From Bryobacterales bacterium (lineage in GTDB: Bacteria; Acidobacteriota; Terriglobia; Bryobacterales; Bryobacteraceae), in NCBI GenBank assembly GCA_016789905.1, contig JAEUQC010000140.1, positions 25,638 to 89,637 on the forward strand: a stretch of 64,000 nt of DNA. The letters run 5' to 3'. Positions 19,601-26,449 of this stretch are shown piece after piece. The notes beneath the pieces were generated by a model. It searched no databases and had not been told where the DNA came from. It saw only the letters and a program-made list of their open reading frames with translations. Position 1 is the stretch's first letter, and every line of letters begins with the position of its first letter. Position numbers and translations under genes: made by a program.

Positions 19601-20057
19601 CCAGCGCCAGGGAAAAGTGGGAGCCGGCGGCAAGATCAACAAACCGGCGATCCGCAGCGATACGGGAAAAACGAGGGGAGCGGGTGAAGGCGCCATTTCC
19701 AAGCTGCCCGTCGCGGTTGTCGCCTGCAGCCCAGACGGAGCCGTCTCCGGTGAGAAGTAGCGTATGTTCCGCTCCGGCGGCCACCTTGCGCACGTCTGTT
19801 GGCACGTCGAGGATCTGCCAATGGCCCCGTCGCCACTCGTGGACAGCGCCTTTGTCGTCCAGGGCGAGCAGGTGATCTCCGACAGGAGGGACGGCGAGTT
19901 GGGCAACACCGGGAATCGAACCGATGGCGACACTCTTCTCACTCGTTCCATCCCCGAGGATTCTTATTTCTTGTGCGTAGAGAGGACCGGCGAGAATCGT
20001 GAGGAAAAGAACCGAAAGTGATTCGGAGAATGGCAGGAACCGACGTCGAACGGACAT
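13629..20057 (-). CDS. giant secreted RCC1/BACON/NHL protein with six C-terminal tandem repeats
   Basis: A 2142-residue protein with a signal peptide (residues 1-29, ending GPLYAQ). Residues about 45-240 hold RCC1-like propeller motifs (HTLLLTGDGSVWAAGD, NVWAWGANW). BACON-type all-beta domains follow (WTATSSASWLTVTPAGSG and related blocks at about 300-355 and 735-870), interleaved with two long NHL-repeat propeller regions (about 365-720 and 880-1220) built from GxAIDxxGNLYVADxxNHRIRR motifs. The last about 906 residues are six near-identical 151-residue repeats, each with SCHGFYD, LYNDALSAVS, NSQCAI and WVVDN blocks; the two conserved Cys per repeat could form a disulfide. The architecture suggests a surface or extracellular adhesion protein. 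The gene is transcribed alone, convergent with 12315-13451. No catalytic motif is visible. Confidence 0.85.
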   Translation of the reverse strand: MSVRRRFLPFSESLSVLFLTILAGPLYAQEIRILGDGTSEKSVAIGSIPGVAQLAVPPVGDHLLALDDKGAVHEWRRGHWQILDVPTDVRKVAAGAEHTLLLTGDGSVWAAGDNRDGQLGNGAFTRSPRFSRIAADRRFVDLAAGSHFSLALDDEGNVWAWGANWTEIVLSDSRRKVPHPARVSGLRRGLWLATRADQPLLGTADGVWSWGSLNHWAGAARKETSAWKLTEALGFQLDTIRPGDAKDLWWPAPANPSRIARPAETMAALGWTVAWVADSRAAVTLPGPGRLVSAAAGTGTLAVVADQSWTATSSASWLTVTPAGSGSQSLSFSYSANSAPAARVATIRVAGQPYTVTQAASNGVYTPWGAQNLDGIKTLAGNGVADYFGDGGDATAARLSYPNSVAIDDNGNVFVSDQGNHMIRRISADSGLISGFAGSGTQGFLGDGGQASVAQISGPAGLAIDRFGNLYFADSYNHRIRRVAAATGVITTVAGTGVAGGSGDEGLATAAQLNTPAGIAVDADGNIYIADQYNSAVRKVDAATGIIRTLAGGGVAGFSGDGGPAAQAQLRLPQAVAVAKNGDVYIADTYNFRIRRIDGLTGTISTIAGRGASDGFVSDTLATLARLGDVASLAIDADSNLYFIENYAAKARVIRQQTGVISTLAGTGTSGFSGDNGPARLARLNSPAGIAVDAGGNLYVADAWNHRLRFIRVNGPTIAFPTSSFVANAAASSASITFTTTPADSAWTATSSAAWLTIGASSGTGGATLNYSLAANPGFATRTAEIAINGKTYSIRQRGAAVTLSASSTTVRDGAGSGSFTVGVSPATPWAPVSTAPWLTVAATGNNSSGTVQFAYTANPLQVARMATILAGNRRFLVLQSASNGSLSPWGAQNAGTIRTIAGNGFAGYGGDNGPAAQAQLGSSSGLALDGNGNLYTVDSDNHVVRKVAALSGLITTIAGTGIPGFADGTSAATSQFFSPKGIAADPLGNLYVADTGNNRIRRIDATTGAISTVAGSGVAGYSGDGGPAASSQLYLPESVAIDAGGNLFVGDRLNHRIRRIQAGTGIITTVAGSGVGGYGGDGVPAETSAVNFPGGLAIDGEGNLLFADGANYRVRRVDFLSGLVSTVAGTGELGVSGDGGAAIEAKVNVYGVAFDAAGNTFLADPSNDRVRRIDGATAFISTFAGTGTGGYSGDGAAASAAMLLAPFGVALDGAGSLYVADIGNSRVRYVQASPHSLPPPQPPQLVSAVPSSSTSITETFTILGRDLSGATGLQRIYFLVGDSPQVQTNSCHGFYDRVSNTISLFNDGLTATLAPIVPGTSATLGNSQCVIDPAASSANQSGSDLQLVLRISRQGAYATGAKTVYFWVVDNANAGTGWIAASTWTLGAAQQQPPTVASAAPATSSAATQVFSITARDPNGFADLSRVYFLVNDSPAIPSGSCHGFYDRATNSILLYNDALSAVSGPITPGTSGTVQNSQCAINGASSSVTASGTDLVLNLNITRQGGYATGAKTLYFWVVDNANAGTGWIAASAWTLGAAQQQPPTVASVTPSASSTITQTFSATTRDPNGFADLSRIYFLLNDSPTIPSGSCHGFYDRATNSIVLYNDALSAVSAPITPSTSGTVQNSQCAINSASSSVTASGTDLVLNLNITRQGAYATGAKTVYFWVVDNANAGTGWVAASTWTLGAAQQQPPILAAATPSASSTVTQTFSATARDPNGFADLSRIYFLVNDSPTIPSGSCHGFYDRATNSILLYNDALSAVSGPITPGTSGTVQNSQCAVNGASSSVTASGTDLVLNLNITRQGAYATGAKTLYFWVVDNANAGTGWIAASTWTLGVAQQQPPTVASVTPSASSTITQTFSATTRDPNGFADLSRIYFLLNDSPTIPSGSCHGFYDRATNSIVLYNDALSAVSAPITPGTSGTVQNSQCAINGAASSVTSSGTDLVLNLNITRQGAYATGAKTLYFWVVDNAGAGTGWIAASTWTLGAAQQQPPSVASVTPATSSAATQLFTITSRDPNGFADVSKIYFLVNTGPSIPSGSCHGLYDRATNSLLLYNDALTAVSSPLSPGTAGVIQNSQCAIDGATSSVTASGTDLMLNLSVTRQGAYSTGAKTLYIWVVDSANNGTGWVPASTWTR
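13632..16338 (-). repeat. six tandem 453-bp coding repeats
   Basis: The marker encoding the AQQQPP linker recurs at 14062, 14515, 14968, 15421 and 15874, an exact 453-bp period, with a diverged first unit starting near 16338. Copies 2 and 4 share ILLYNDALSAVSGP, whereas copies 3 and 5 share IVLYNDALSAVSAP, so similarity alternates along the array. The first and last copies are the most diverged. All copies are in frame. Confidence 0.9.
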
Positions 20058-20313
20058 GATTTATATGTTTTCATCGTCTCATGTTCCAATCTTGTTTCGC
20101 CGATAACTGCCGATTTTCAAGATATAACGCCGAGATTCGATTTAGGGGGACCTAAGTCGAGTTTCTGTGAGGCCGGGAGGTTTTTGGCCGTCCAGGCGGG
20201 ACAGGGGGCGTGGAAAAGCCTCGGGAACGCGTGAGTGAATCGAGTAGATTTGAAGCTGCCAGACGGAAGTCCGGGCCGCTATCTTATCCTGGCGTAATCA
20301 TGCAACCAAATAG
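20058..20313. other. intergenic region upstream of the giant gene
   Basis: This 256-bp stretch separates the start of the giant gene from the transposase remnant. It is AT-richer just upstream of the giant gene (around TTATATGTTTTC and CAAGATATAACG), where a promoter is likely, but no clear -35/-10 pair or hairpin can be claimed. Confidence 0.4.
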
Positions 20314-21281
20314 TCAGGGGGAGGCATCGTAGTATGCGTCGCGCGATGACGATACGGAGTACGGATTATGCTGTTCGGCCCGCTCCGCGTGGTTTCCAAT
20401 TCTGAGGAAGTCCGGGTAAGGCAAGTCGGAGCAGTCCAGCGCGACAGGTGGGGAAATACGGTTTCGTTCCGCGATGAGAAAGCCGTAGGCGGCAAAACAT
20501 AGTGTGGCGTGATGGTGAGACCCTCGCCAACCGCTGCCTTCAACGTGCCCTAATCCCAGCTCTTGCTTCAGTTCTTCATAGTCTCGTTCAATAGCCCATC
20601 GCCGTTTCGCGACACCACTCAATCGGACGGTTTCGTCTGTGCGGACAAAATGGCGAGCCGGAATTTGGCGGGATGTTGTTCGCCTTTCGGCCACTTGACT
20701 ATTAACCATTGCTCCGCTGCTCGCTCGCAACGCTCAAAGTCACGGCTGGCCGGACGAACACGCAGCGCCGCGAAACGGGATCGTAGTTACTGTCTCGTGC
20801 CAACCCGCCAGGTAATGTTCTTCCAATCCCCCTCAGGGATTGGACTAGCTAAGTCTCTCGCCAGAACAGGTTGGTGTACGGGACGACGTTTAACGCACTT
20901 CGCCGGGCTGCCCGGTTGGGATGATTGTTGACGCTTTCGGGGTCGCCGGTACCTCTCTCACGCGATTTTACCCCGCCGGAGACGACAGGCGGGCGCGGGA
21001 TCCGATCTTCCCTCGCTTGGCGAATCTGTCCGGCGGCAATCAGAAGCTTGGTGCGGACATCGACCCTCTCGGGCACGCCGGCTTTCCGGCTACGCGCTCT
21101 ATCCTCGCTCCATGTCGCCGGCACGTACAGATCAAATGCAATCGGCAGGCTGGCCACCCAGGTGTTCATCGACAGACCTACCATAACGGATCGACTAACG
21201 CATCCGGCGAACGTTGTCGGGGAGAAGACGGGCAGCCATGGCTCCGCACTTTTGCGTTCGCCAAGCAGTAGCAAACGCAGG
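20314..21281 (-). pseudogene. degenerate IS701-family (DDE) transposase
   Basis: Pieces of one IS701-type transposase occur in order but in different frames. GERKSAEP then MAARLLPDNVRRMR (about 21200-21270) is followed by a deletion. Next come NTWVASLPIAFDLYVPATW and KAGVPERVDVRTKLLIAAGQ (about 21010-21175), then another gap. EGDWKNITWRVGTRQ, a TAA stop, RSRFAALRVRP and EQWLIVKWPKGEQHPAKF follow, and finally, after a frameshift, KRRWAIERDYEELKQELGLG with GWRGSHHHATLC (about 20460-20625). The last block carries the conserved catalytic-Glu region of the family. Internal deletions, a stop codon and at least two frameshifts show it is inactive. Terminal inverted repeats were not identified. Confidence 0.8.
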
Positions 21282-21291
21282 CAATAGCTCT

Positions 21292-21474
21292 TCAGGGGCT
21301 GATGTCGGTCTTTGTGTCCTGCCGCTTGCGCAGACCCTCAAGGTAAGCGGCAAGGCGCTTCGAGGTGCTATCGGCAGTCACGCCGGGCAACGCTGGAATG
21401 TCCGCCAACCAGCGACCATCGTCCTCCCATTCGTTCGCGATGGCTAGCGAAAGACAATGAGGAACTTTGCGCAT
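21292..21474 (-). pseudogene. truncated HicB-like antitoxin fragment
   Basis: A 60-residue frame whose first half, EWEDDGRWLADIPALPGVT, matches the N-terminal UPF0150/HicB fold. The expected helix (an ALALRVLADRL-like segment) appears only in another frame (SALPLTLRV), so a frameshift breaks it after the LPGVT motif. The frame ends directly next to the IS701 remnant. No hicA toxin gene with dsRBD-like features is seen upstream. It is a remnant of a type II toxin-antitoxin or HicB-family gene. Confidence 0.5.
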
Positions 21475-21581
21475 AGCTCTACCATGCCATCAACTTGCTC
21501 CTCCTTCAGGAGGCCGCTCTCACACTTCCTCGCCGCTTCAATCCTGCCGGCCGGCCGCCGGTTCCTTCCAGGCGTCCGCCA

Positions 21582-21662
21582 CTAGCGAGATCGCCAATTG
21601 CAAGCGTCTCGATCCGGTTCACAAAACAGCATGGCAATGAGTGCGGATGTATCGATAACCAT
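21582..21662 (-). pseudogene. vapC: vapC toxin fragment (first 26 codons)
   Basis: The ATG at 21662 overlaps the vapB stop as TGATG. It begins MVIDTSALIAMLFCEPDRD, the classical PIN-domain start with the first metal-binding Asp. A TAG at 21582-21584 ends the frame after 26 residues, and the remaining PIN acidic residues are not found downstream in any frame. The toxin has therefore been lost while its antitoxin gene remains. Confidence 0.75.
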
Positions 21663-21916
21663 CAGCCTGGCAATCCGTGCTCATCAAATCCCATAATCTC
21701 CTCGGGCGTCCGGAGATCCAGGCCCGGAAGTGCGCCACACCGGTCACTGATCGCGCGCAGATCCTCCCCCAGGCCGCTGACTCGGGCTTGTCCTGTTTCG
21801 CGCTTCAACTGTTCCCGCAACACTTTCAGGATCGCGTCGGGAATCGACAGTCCAGTCAATCCGGAAAGCGTCCGGGCTAGCTGATCCGCTTCGGGGTGCT
21901 TAATACGCAGAGCCAT
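21662..21916 (-). CDS. vapB: VapB-family antitoxin (Rv0623-like), orphan
   Basis: An 84-residue protein starting MALRIKHPEADQLARTLSGLTG and ending DRCGALPGLDLRTPEEIMGFDEHGLPG, patterns typical of the PSK-operon/Rv0623-like VapB antitoxins. The N-terminus is a ribbon-helix-helix-like DNA-binding part and the C-terminal segment binds the PIN toxin. The frame extends a further 11 codons upstream, but ATG 21916 fits the family start. In an intact pair it would repress its own promoter and neutralise VapC. Here VapC is cut to 26 residues, so it is an orphan antitoxin. It reads away from the enolase-like gene immediately upstream. Confidence 0.8.
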   Translation of the reverse strand: MALRIKHPEADQLARTLSGLTGLSIPDAILKVLREQLKRETGQARVSGLGEDLRAISDRCGALPGLDLRTPEEIMGFDEHGLPG

Positions 21917-21948
21917 ATAGAAGCCATCTATATTTCTATATTGCACCA

Positions 21949-23109
21949 CTACCGCCGATACTCCGCCAGCGCCTCCGGAATCACATCGAGCCCGATCCCC
22001 GGCAGGTCCGACGCAATAATCTCGCCGTTCACCACCTTATACATCTCCTTGTTGTGCAGCACCTTCGCGCCGGGCGCCCATTGCTGTTGCGGCAGTAACG
22101 GGGGCGTCACCAGCGCCACCTCCTGCCACTCCGCGCCAATGGCAAACGTCGCCTGCAGCCAGCCCGCCAGCATCAACGCCATCGTTCCATGCAGTATGCA
22201 GGGCAGGTGATAGGCATCGGCCATGAACGCCACCTTTCGGCACGTAAAAATGCCGCCGGACCCGCGCCCCTCCGGCTGCAAAATGTCGTAGGTCCGGTGC
22301 AGCAGACACTGCTGAAAAGCGCTGGTGCCAACGTAGCCCTCGCCGCCGGTGATCGGTATATCCACCATCGCCGCCAGCCGCGCCGGCGAATCGTAGTCAT
22401 CCCGCGCGAACGGCTCCTCCAGCCAATACGCCCCTGCCTTTTCCAACGCCCGCGCCGTCTTCAACCCCGTCTCAAAACTCCACACCGGCTGCCCCACCGA
22501 TTGCGGCAAATGCGCTGTCCGGTCGAACATAATCGCAAAGTCCGGCCCCGTCGCCGCGCGTATCTCGGCGCACGCATCGGCGTCGTCCAGCGGGTTCGGC
22601 CGCCACGCGCGAATCTTCATGCCTTTATAGCCGGCCTTCTGCAAACGCACTGCCTGCTCCGCCTGCGCCTGATACGTGATGTGCTGCTGGTCCGCCTTGC
22701 CCGGCCACACGCACGTCACATAGGCCTTCACCTTCTGCCCGCCGCTGCCCAGCAACCGGTGTACAGGCTGCTTCGCAATCCGGCCCATCGCGTCCCACAT
22801 CGCGTGTTCCACGCCGCCCCATTTGGCCAGCCCATTATCCAGGTGCTGCTCAATTGCGAACAGGTCCGCGCCCGCCAGCAATTGCCGGATGGCGGGTAAC
22901 TCGCTCGCCGCCGGCCCCGCAAACGAATAGCCTTTCACGCCCGCGTCCGTGGTCACCTCCACCACTTGGAACGCGTGCATCAGCCCCGCCGCGGCTTCGT
23001 CTTTCGTCACTGGAATGCGAATCGGGTAGATATCAACGGCGGTGATTTTCACTTTCGCCGCGGCCAGCGCCGCCAGCGGTGTCGTCAAAAACAGTCTCCG
23101 GCTAAGCAC
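21949..23109 (-). CDS. enolase-superfamily enzyme (mandelate racemase/muconate lactonizing type), copy 2
   Basis: A 386-residue protein with a twin-arginine-like leader (LSRRLFLTTPLAALAAA), a capping domain and a TIM barrel. Visible active-site blocks are MKIRAWRPNP (catalytic strand), IMFDRTAH (first metal Asp), YWLEEPFARDD (second metal Glu), ITGGEGYVG (third metal Glu) and PCILHGTMA. The superfamily abstracts an alpha-proton from a carboxylate; many members dehydrate acid sugars. Its start is GTG at 23107-23109, which overlaps the upstream paralogue by 8 nt, indicating an operon. Substrate is unknown. Export through Tat would be unusual for this superfamily but recurs in acidobacteria and planctomycetes. 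Confidence 0.85.
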   Translation of the reverse strand: MLSRRLFLTTPLAALAAAKVKITAVDIYPIRIPVTKDEAAAGLMHAFQVVEVTTDAGVKGYSFAGPAASELPAIRQLLAGADLFAIEQHLDNGLAKWGGVEHAMWDAMGRIAKQPVHRLLGSGGQKVKAYVTCVWPGKADQQHITYQAQAEQAVRLQKAGYKGMKIRAWRPNPLDDADACAEIRAATGPDFAIMFDRTAHLPQSVGQPVWSFETGLKTARALEKAGAYWLEEPFARDDYDSPARLAAMVDIPITGGEGYVGTSAFQQCLLHRTYDILQPEGRGSGGIFTCRKVAFMADAYHLPCILHGTMALMLAGWLQATFAIGAEWQEVALVTPPLLPQQQWAPGAKVLHNKEMYKVVNGEIIASDLPGIGLDVIPEALAEYRR

Positions 23110-24268
23110 GTCGGTACTCCTTCAGCGCGTCTTCGTCCACATCCAGGCCCAGGCCGGGGAATTCAGGCAGGTACACATAGCCGTTCTCCACGCGCCATGC
23201 TCTCTTGTTCTTCAACAGCACCTCGCCCGGCTGCCACTCCTCCGTCGGCAGGTTCGGCCCGGCGCCAATCATCTCCTGCCACTCGCAATTCGTCATCGCG
23301 CAGCCGGCCTGTATGTAGCCCGCCAGCGAAAAGCCGCCCGTGCCATGCTGCACGCAAGGCACGCCGAAAGAAGCGGCCAGCGCCGATATCTTCTTCGCCG
23401 CCCAGATGCCGCCGCAAATCCGCGTGTCGGGCTGCACAATGTCGTAAGTCTTGTTATGCAGGAAGGCCGCGAACTCATAAAGCGTCCGCCCCAGTTCGCC
23501 CCCGGTGATGAGTATGTCCACCTCCGCCGCCAGCCGCGCCGGCCCCTGCAAATCCATGCCGTCGAACGGCTCTTCCAGCCAGTAGGCGTTGTGCCGTTCC
23601 AGCCCGCGCGCCACCTTCAGCGCCGTCGGGTAATCCCATACCCAGCCGGGGCGGACGGCGGTACGGTCCAGCATGATCTTGAACGTCGGTCCAACCGCCG
23701 CGCGGATCATGCCCACGGCGTCCACATCGTCCATCGGGTTCGGGCGCCAGGCGCGAATCTTGATGGCCGTGTAGCCGTTGTCCTTCAGCCGTTTGGCGAA
23801 CTGCGCCTGCCGCTCATACGGCACATCGGATTGGTCCTGCTTGCCCGGAAACACCGTGGTCCGGTAGATGCGCAGCCGTTCCCGCGCCTTGCCTAACAGT
23901 TCCGCCACCGGCCGGCCGGCGATCCGGCCAATCGCGTCCCACATGGCGTGCTCCACGCCAGACCAGCCTTGCGTCCTCGATTCGCCCGAGTTCATTTGCA
24001 GATGCCGCATGTGCCGGTCCATCGCAAACAGGTCTTCGCCAACCAGCGTCGGCTTCACCCAGTTGTTCAGCAGGTCCGGGGCAATGGCGATGAACGACGT
24101 TCCAATGACGCCGGCGTCGGTATGCACCCGAGTGACCGGGTAGCGGTAAGCCCGGAGCGGGTCCGGCGTGCCGCCATCGGGGACACGAACCACAAACGAT
24201 TCTATGTTGGTGATCTTGACCTTCGGGCTGGGCAAGAGACTTGCGAGAACAGCGCGGCGGCTTAGCAT
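23102..24268 (-). CDS. enolase-superfamily enzyme (mandelate racemase/muconate lactonizing type), copy 1
   Basis: A 388-residue paralogue of the next gene. It begins MLSRRAVLASLLPSP, a twin-arginine-like leader, and has the same blocks: IKIRAWRPNP, IMLDRTAV, YWLEEPFDG, ITGGELG and PCVQHGTGG. Metal ligands are therefore conserved. The frame is open upstream to 24733, but that part is antisense to msrB; ATG 24268 is chosen because it starts the leader and matches the neighbour. The two copies overlap by 8 nt and may act on related acid sugars or as a heteromeric pair. The divergent msrB starts 27 nt away. Confidence 0.85.
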   Translation of the reverse strand: MLSRRAVLASLLPSPKVKITNIESFVVRVPDGGTPDPLRAYRYPVTRVHTDAGVIGTSFIAIAPDLLNNWVKPTLVGEDLFAMDRHMRHLQMNSGESRTQGWSGVEHAMWDAIGRIAGRPVAELLGKARERLRIYRTTVFPGKQDQSDVPYERQAQFAKRLKDNGYTAIKIRAWRPNPMDDVDAVGMIRAAVGPTFKIMLDRTAVRPGWVWDYPTALKVARGLERHNAYWLEEPFDGMDLQGPARLAAEVDILITGGELGRTLYEFAAFLHNKTYDIVQPDTRICGGIWAAKKISALAASFGVPCVQHGTGGFSLAGYIQAGCAMTNCEWQEMIGAGPNLPTEEWQPGEVLLKNKRAWRVENGYVYLPEFPGLGLDVDEDALKEYRRA

Positions 24269-24295
24269 TGGGTTCCGAGGCGTATCATATACCAC

Positions 24296-24784
24296 GTGAG
24301 GCGCGCGTTTCTGATCGCCGCGGGTGTGTTCGCCGGTCTGGTGGCGTTCTCCTCCCGGCGCGGCAAAGTGGAAGAGCCCATTGAAGGCGAGGACCGTGTC
24401 GTCCGCACCCCAGCCGAATGGCGCCAGCGGCTCACCGCTCAGCAGTTCTACGTCACCCGCAAAGGCAGCACCGACACGCCCTTCACCGGCACCTACTACA
24501 ACCTCAGAACCAGGGGCCTCTACCACTGCGTCTGCTGCGACAATCTGCTTTTCCGTTCCGAGGATAAATTCGACTCCGGCACCGGCTGGCCCAGTTTCAC
24601 TTCGCCCGCCGACCCTCGCCACGTCCGCACCCGCCAGGACGTGAGCCTCTTCCTGGAACGTACCGAAGTCTCCTGCCGCCGCTGCGACGCCCACCTGGGC
24701 CACGTCTTCCCCGACGGCCCTCCCCCCGCCCATCTTCGTTACTGCATCAACGAATCGGCGTTGCGGTTTGTGGCGGCGGCCTAA
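24296..24784 (+). CDS. msrB: peptide-methionine (R)-S-oxide reductase MsrB, membrane-anchored or exported
   Basis: A 162-residue protein that reduces the R form of methionine sulfoxide in proteins using thioredoxin-type reductants. Residues 1-19 are a hydrophobic anchor/signal (FLIAAGVFAGLVAFSS), so it probably works in the periplasm. The SelR/MsrB domain shows FTGTYY, both zinc-binding CxxC pairs (CVCC and CRRC), FDSGTGWPSF, HLGHVFPDGP and the catalytic Cys150 in RYCINESAL. The usual motif is RYCxNSxSL, so Glu-Ser replaces Ser-Ala at a tolerated position. The start is a GTG at 24296 without a clear ribosome-binding site. Confidence 0.92.
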   Translation: MRRAFLIAAGVFAGLVAFSSRRGKVEEPIEGEDRVVRTPAEWRQRLTAQQFYVTRKGSTDTPFTGTYYNLRTRGLYHCVCCDNLLFRSEDKFDSGTGWPSFTSPADPRHVRTRQDVSLFLERTEVSCRRCDAHLGHVFPDGPPPAHLRYCINESALRFVAAA

Positions 24785-24820
24785 ATTCCATTGAAAAGTG
24801 GTAGGATTCTTCCACGGACC

Positions 24821-26449
24821 ATGCGCGCGCTGCTACTCGTGTGTTTGTTCGCGGTTGGTTTGTCCGGAGCCGATCCGCGGGCGCTGTCGATGCACCCTTT
24901 TGTAGGGCAGCGCGGCGTCGCGTTCCAAGCCACCGTTCGCGGCACAAACTTGCAGGAAACAAAGGGCGTTTTCGTCGAAGAGCCCGGCCTGCGGATGGCG
25001 GTGGCCGCCACCGCCAAGGACGTTGTAACCCTACGGGTGGAAACGGGGGCGGATTTCCGGCCTGGCCGCTACTCCTTCCGGCTCGTCACGGCGAGCGGAG
25101 TTTCGAACGCGCTGACAATGCAAATCGTTGATTCTACAGTGATTGCTGAACCGGATGGGACCCATGAGACAGTGGAAACAGCAATCCCGGCGGGCCCGGG
25201 GCTCTACACAGGCCTGATAGCGAAGAAAGGGGAATCGGACTACTACGCCTTCGACGCGAAGGCCGGCGAAACCCTTACTTTTCAAGTACTTTCGGGGCTG
25301 CCATCGATCGGGGCGCCGGGCGGCAACGCCAATGGATTTGATCCCTCTCTATCAATTTATGAGGAAGCGGGGAGCTGGTTTGACCCGAAACGGCTGCGGA
25401 GAATTGCTTTCAACGATGAGCCGTTGTGGGTGCTCGGACGGGGTACAGACGCGTTTTTGAAACACTCGTTTGAAAAAAATGCCCGTTATTTTGTGCGTTT
25501 AGACGCGTTTTCGGGCCAAGGAGGGCCCACTTATGCGTACTTTTTGCGCATTTTGCGCGGCAGTTTTGACGAAGAGAAGCCCCCTGGAAAGCCCGACTGG
25601 GAGGAACGGACGTACCAGCGCCCGCTGACTTCGGACCGTTTGAACGAGCTCGCCGAACGCGGCGGGAAGGCGCGGAGCCAGAAATCAGTGGAGACCTACC
25701 GGATGGGCGGCGTCTTCAAACTGCCGGCCGTGCTGGAAGGAACGATCGGGCGGGCGGGCGAATCCCACCAGGCGAAATTCGTGGCGGAAGGGCCGCAAGA
25801 TATTGCAATTGAAGTGGAAACGCCGGATACGGCGCCGCCGTTGTTTAACCCGGTGGTACGGCTGATCGACCAAAAAGGGGAAGAAGTGGTGACCAACTTC
25901 TTCGCCGGCCGCGGGGCCTGCACCGGAGCGTTGAACAAGGGGCTGGTGGCGAAGACGATTTTCCCGTTGCGGAACCCGGGGGAGTACACCGTGGAAGTGC
26001 GGGATTTGACGGCGGATCTGGGCGAGGCGGGTTTTCGCTACCGGGTGATGATCCGGCCGCAAATCGCTCATTTGGGGAAGGTTATCGTCGAAGAGGACCA
26101 CATCAACCTGGCTCCTGGCGGGGCGAAGACCGTTCGCGTGACTTTTGACCGGGAAGAGGATTTCCGGGGCGCGGTGGCGGTGGCGGTGGAAGGGTTGCCG
26201 GAGGGCGTGACGGTGCTGGCGGCGGCCGATTTTGAGCCCGATAAGGATCCTCCGATGCATCCGGGCAAAAGAGAACGGTATGTACCGCGAACGGAGCGAA
26301 CGGTGTTGGCGTTCGCAGTGGCGGATGGCGCTCCGCTGATGGAGACGCCGAAGGTGGCGCGGGTGACTGTGCGCCCGGTGGTGGATGGCAAGCCCGGTGT
26401 GGTGATCGCGAGTAAGCAGATTCCAATGATGGTGGTGGCAAAGCCGTGA
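24821..26449 (+). CDS. secreted protein with PPC-type/beta-sandwich domains, partner of DUF1549 gene
   Basis: A 542-residue protein with a signal peptide (MRALLLVCLFAVGLSGA). Beta-sandwich segments follow: an IPT/TIG-like N-terminal part (ALSMHPFVGQRGVAFQATVR) and a pre-peptidase C-terminal-like domain (KGESDYYAFDAKAGETLTFQ, about residues 135-260). More Ig-like strands reach the C-terminus (GAKTVRVTFDREEDF). No catalytic motif is seen. The frame is open 30 nt upstream, but ATG 24821 puts the leader first. It overlaps the following DUF1549/DUF1553 gene by GTGA. Genes of this type often precede DUF1549-DUF1501 sets in acidobacteria and planctomycetes, so it is likely an envelope accessory of that system. 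Confidence 0.75.
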   Translation: MRALLLVCLFAVGLSGADPRALSMHPFVGQRGVAFQATVRGTNLQETKGVFVEEPGLRMAVAATAKDVVTLRVETGADFRPGRYSFRLVTASGVSNALTMQIVDSTVIAEPDGTHETVETAIPAGPGLYTGLIAKKGESDYYAFDAKAGETLTFQVLSGLPSIGAPGGNANGFDPSLSIYEEAGSWFDPKRLRRIAFNDEPLWVLGRGTDAFLKHSFEKNARYFVRLDAFSGQGGPTYAYFLRILRGSFDEEKPPGKPDWEERTYQRPLTSDRLNELAERGGKARSQKSVETYRMGGVFKLPAVLEGTIGRAGESHQAKFVAEGPQDIAIEVETPDTAPPLFNPVVRLIDQKGEEVVTNFFAGRGACTGALNKGLVAKTIFPLRNPGEYTVEVRDLTADLGEAGFRYRVMIRPQIAHLGKVIVEEDHINLAPGGAKTVRVTFDREEDFRGAVAVAVEGLPEGVTVLAAADFEPDKDPPMHPGKRERYVPRTERTVLAFAVADGAPLMETPKVARVTVRPVVDGKPGVVIASKQIPMMVVAKP

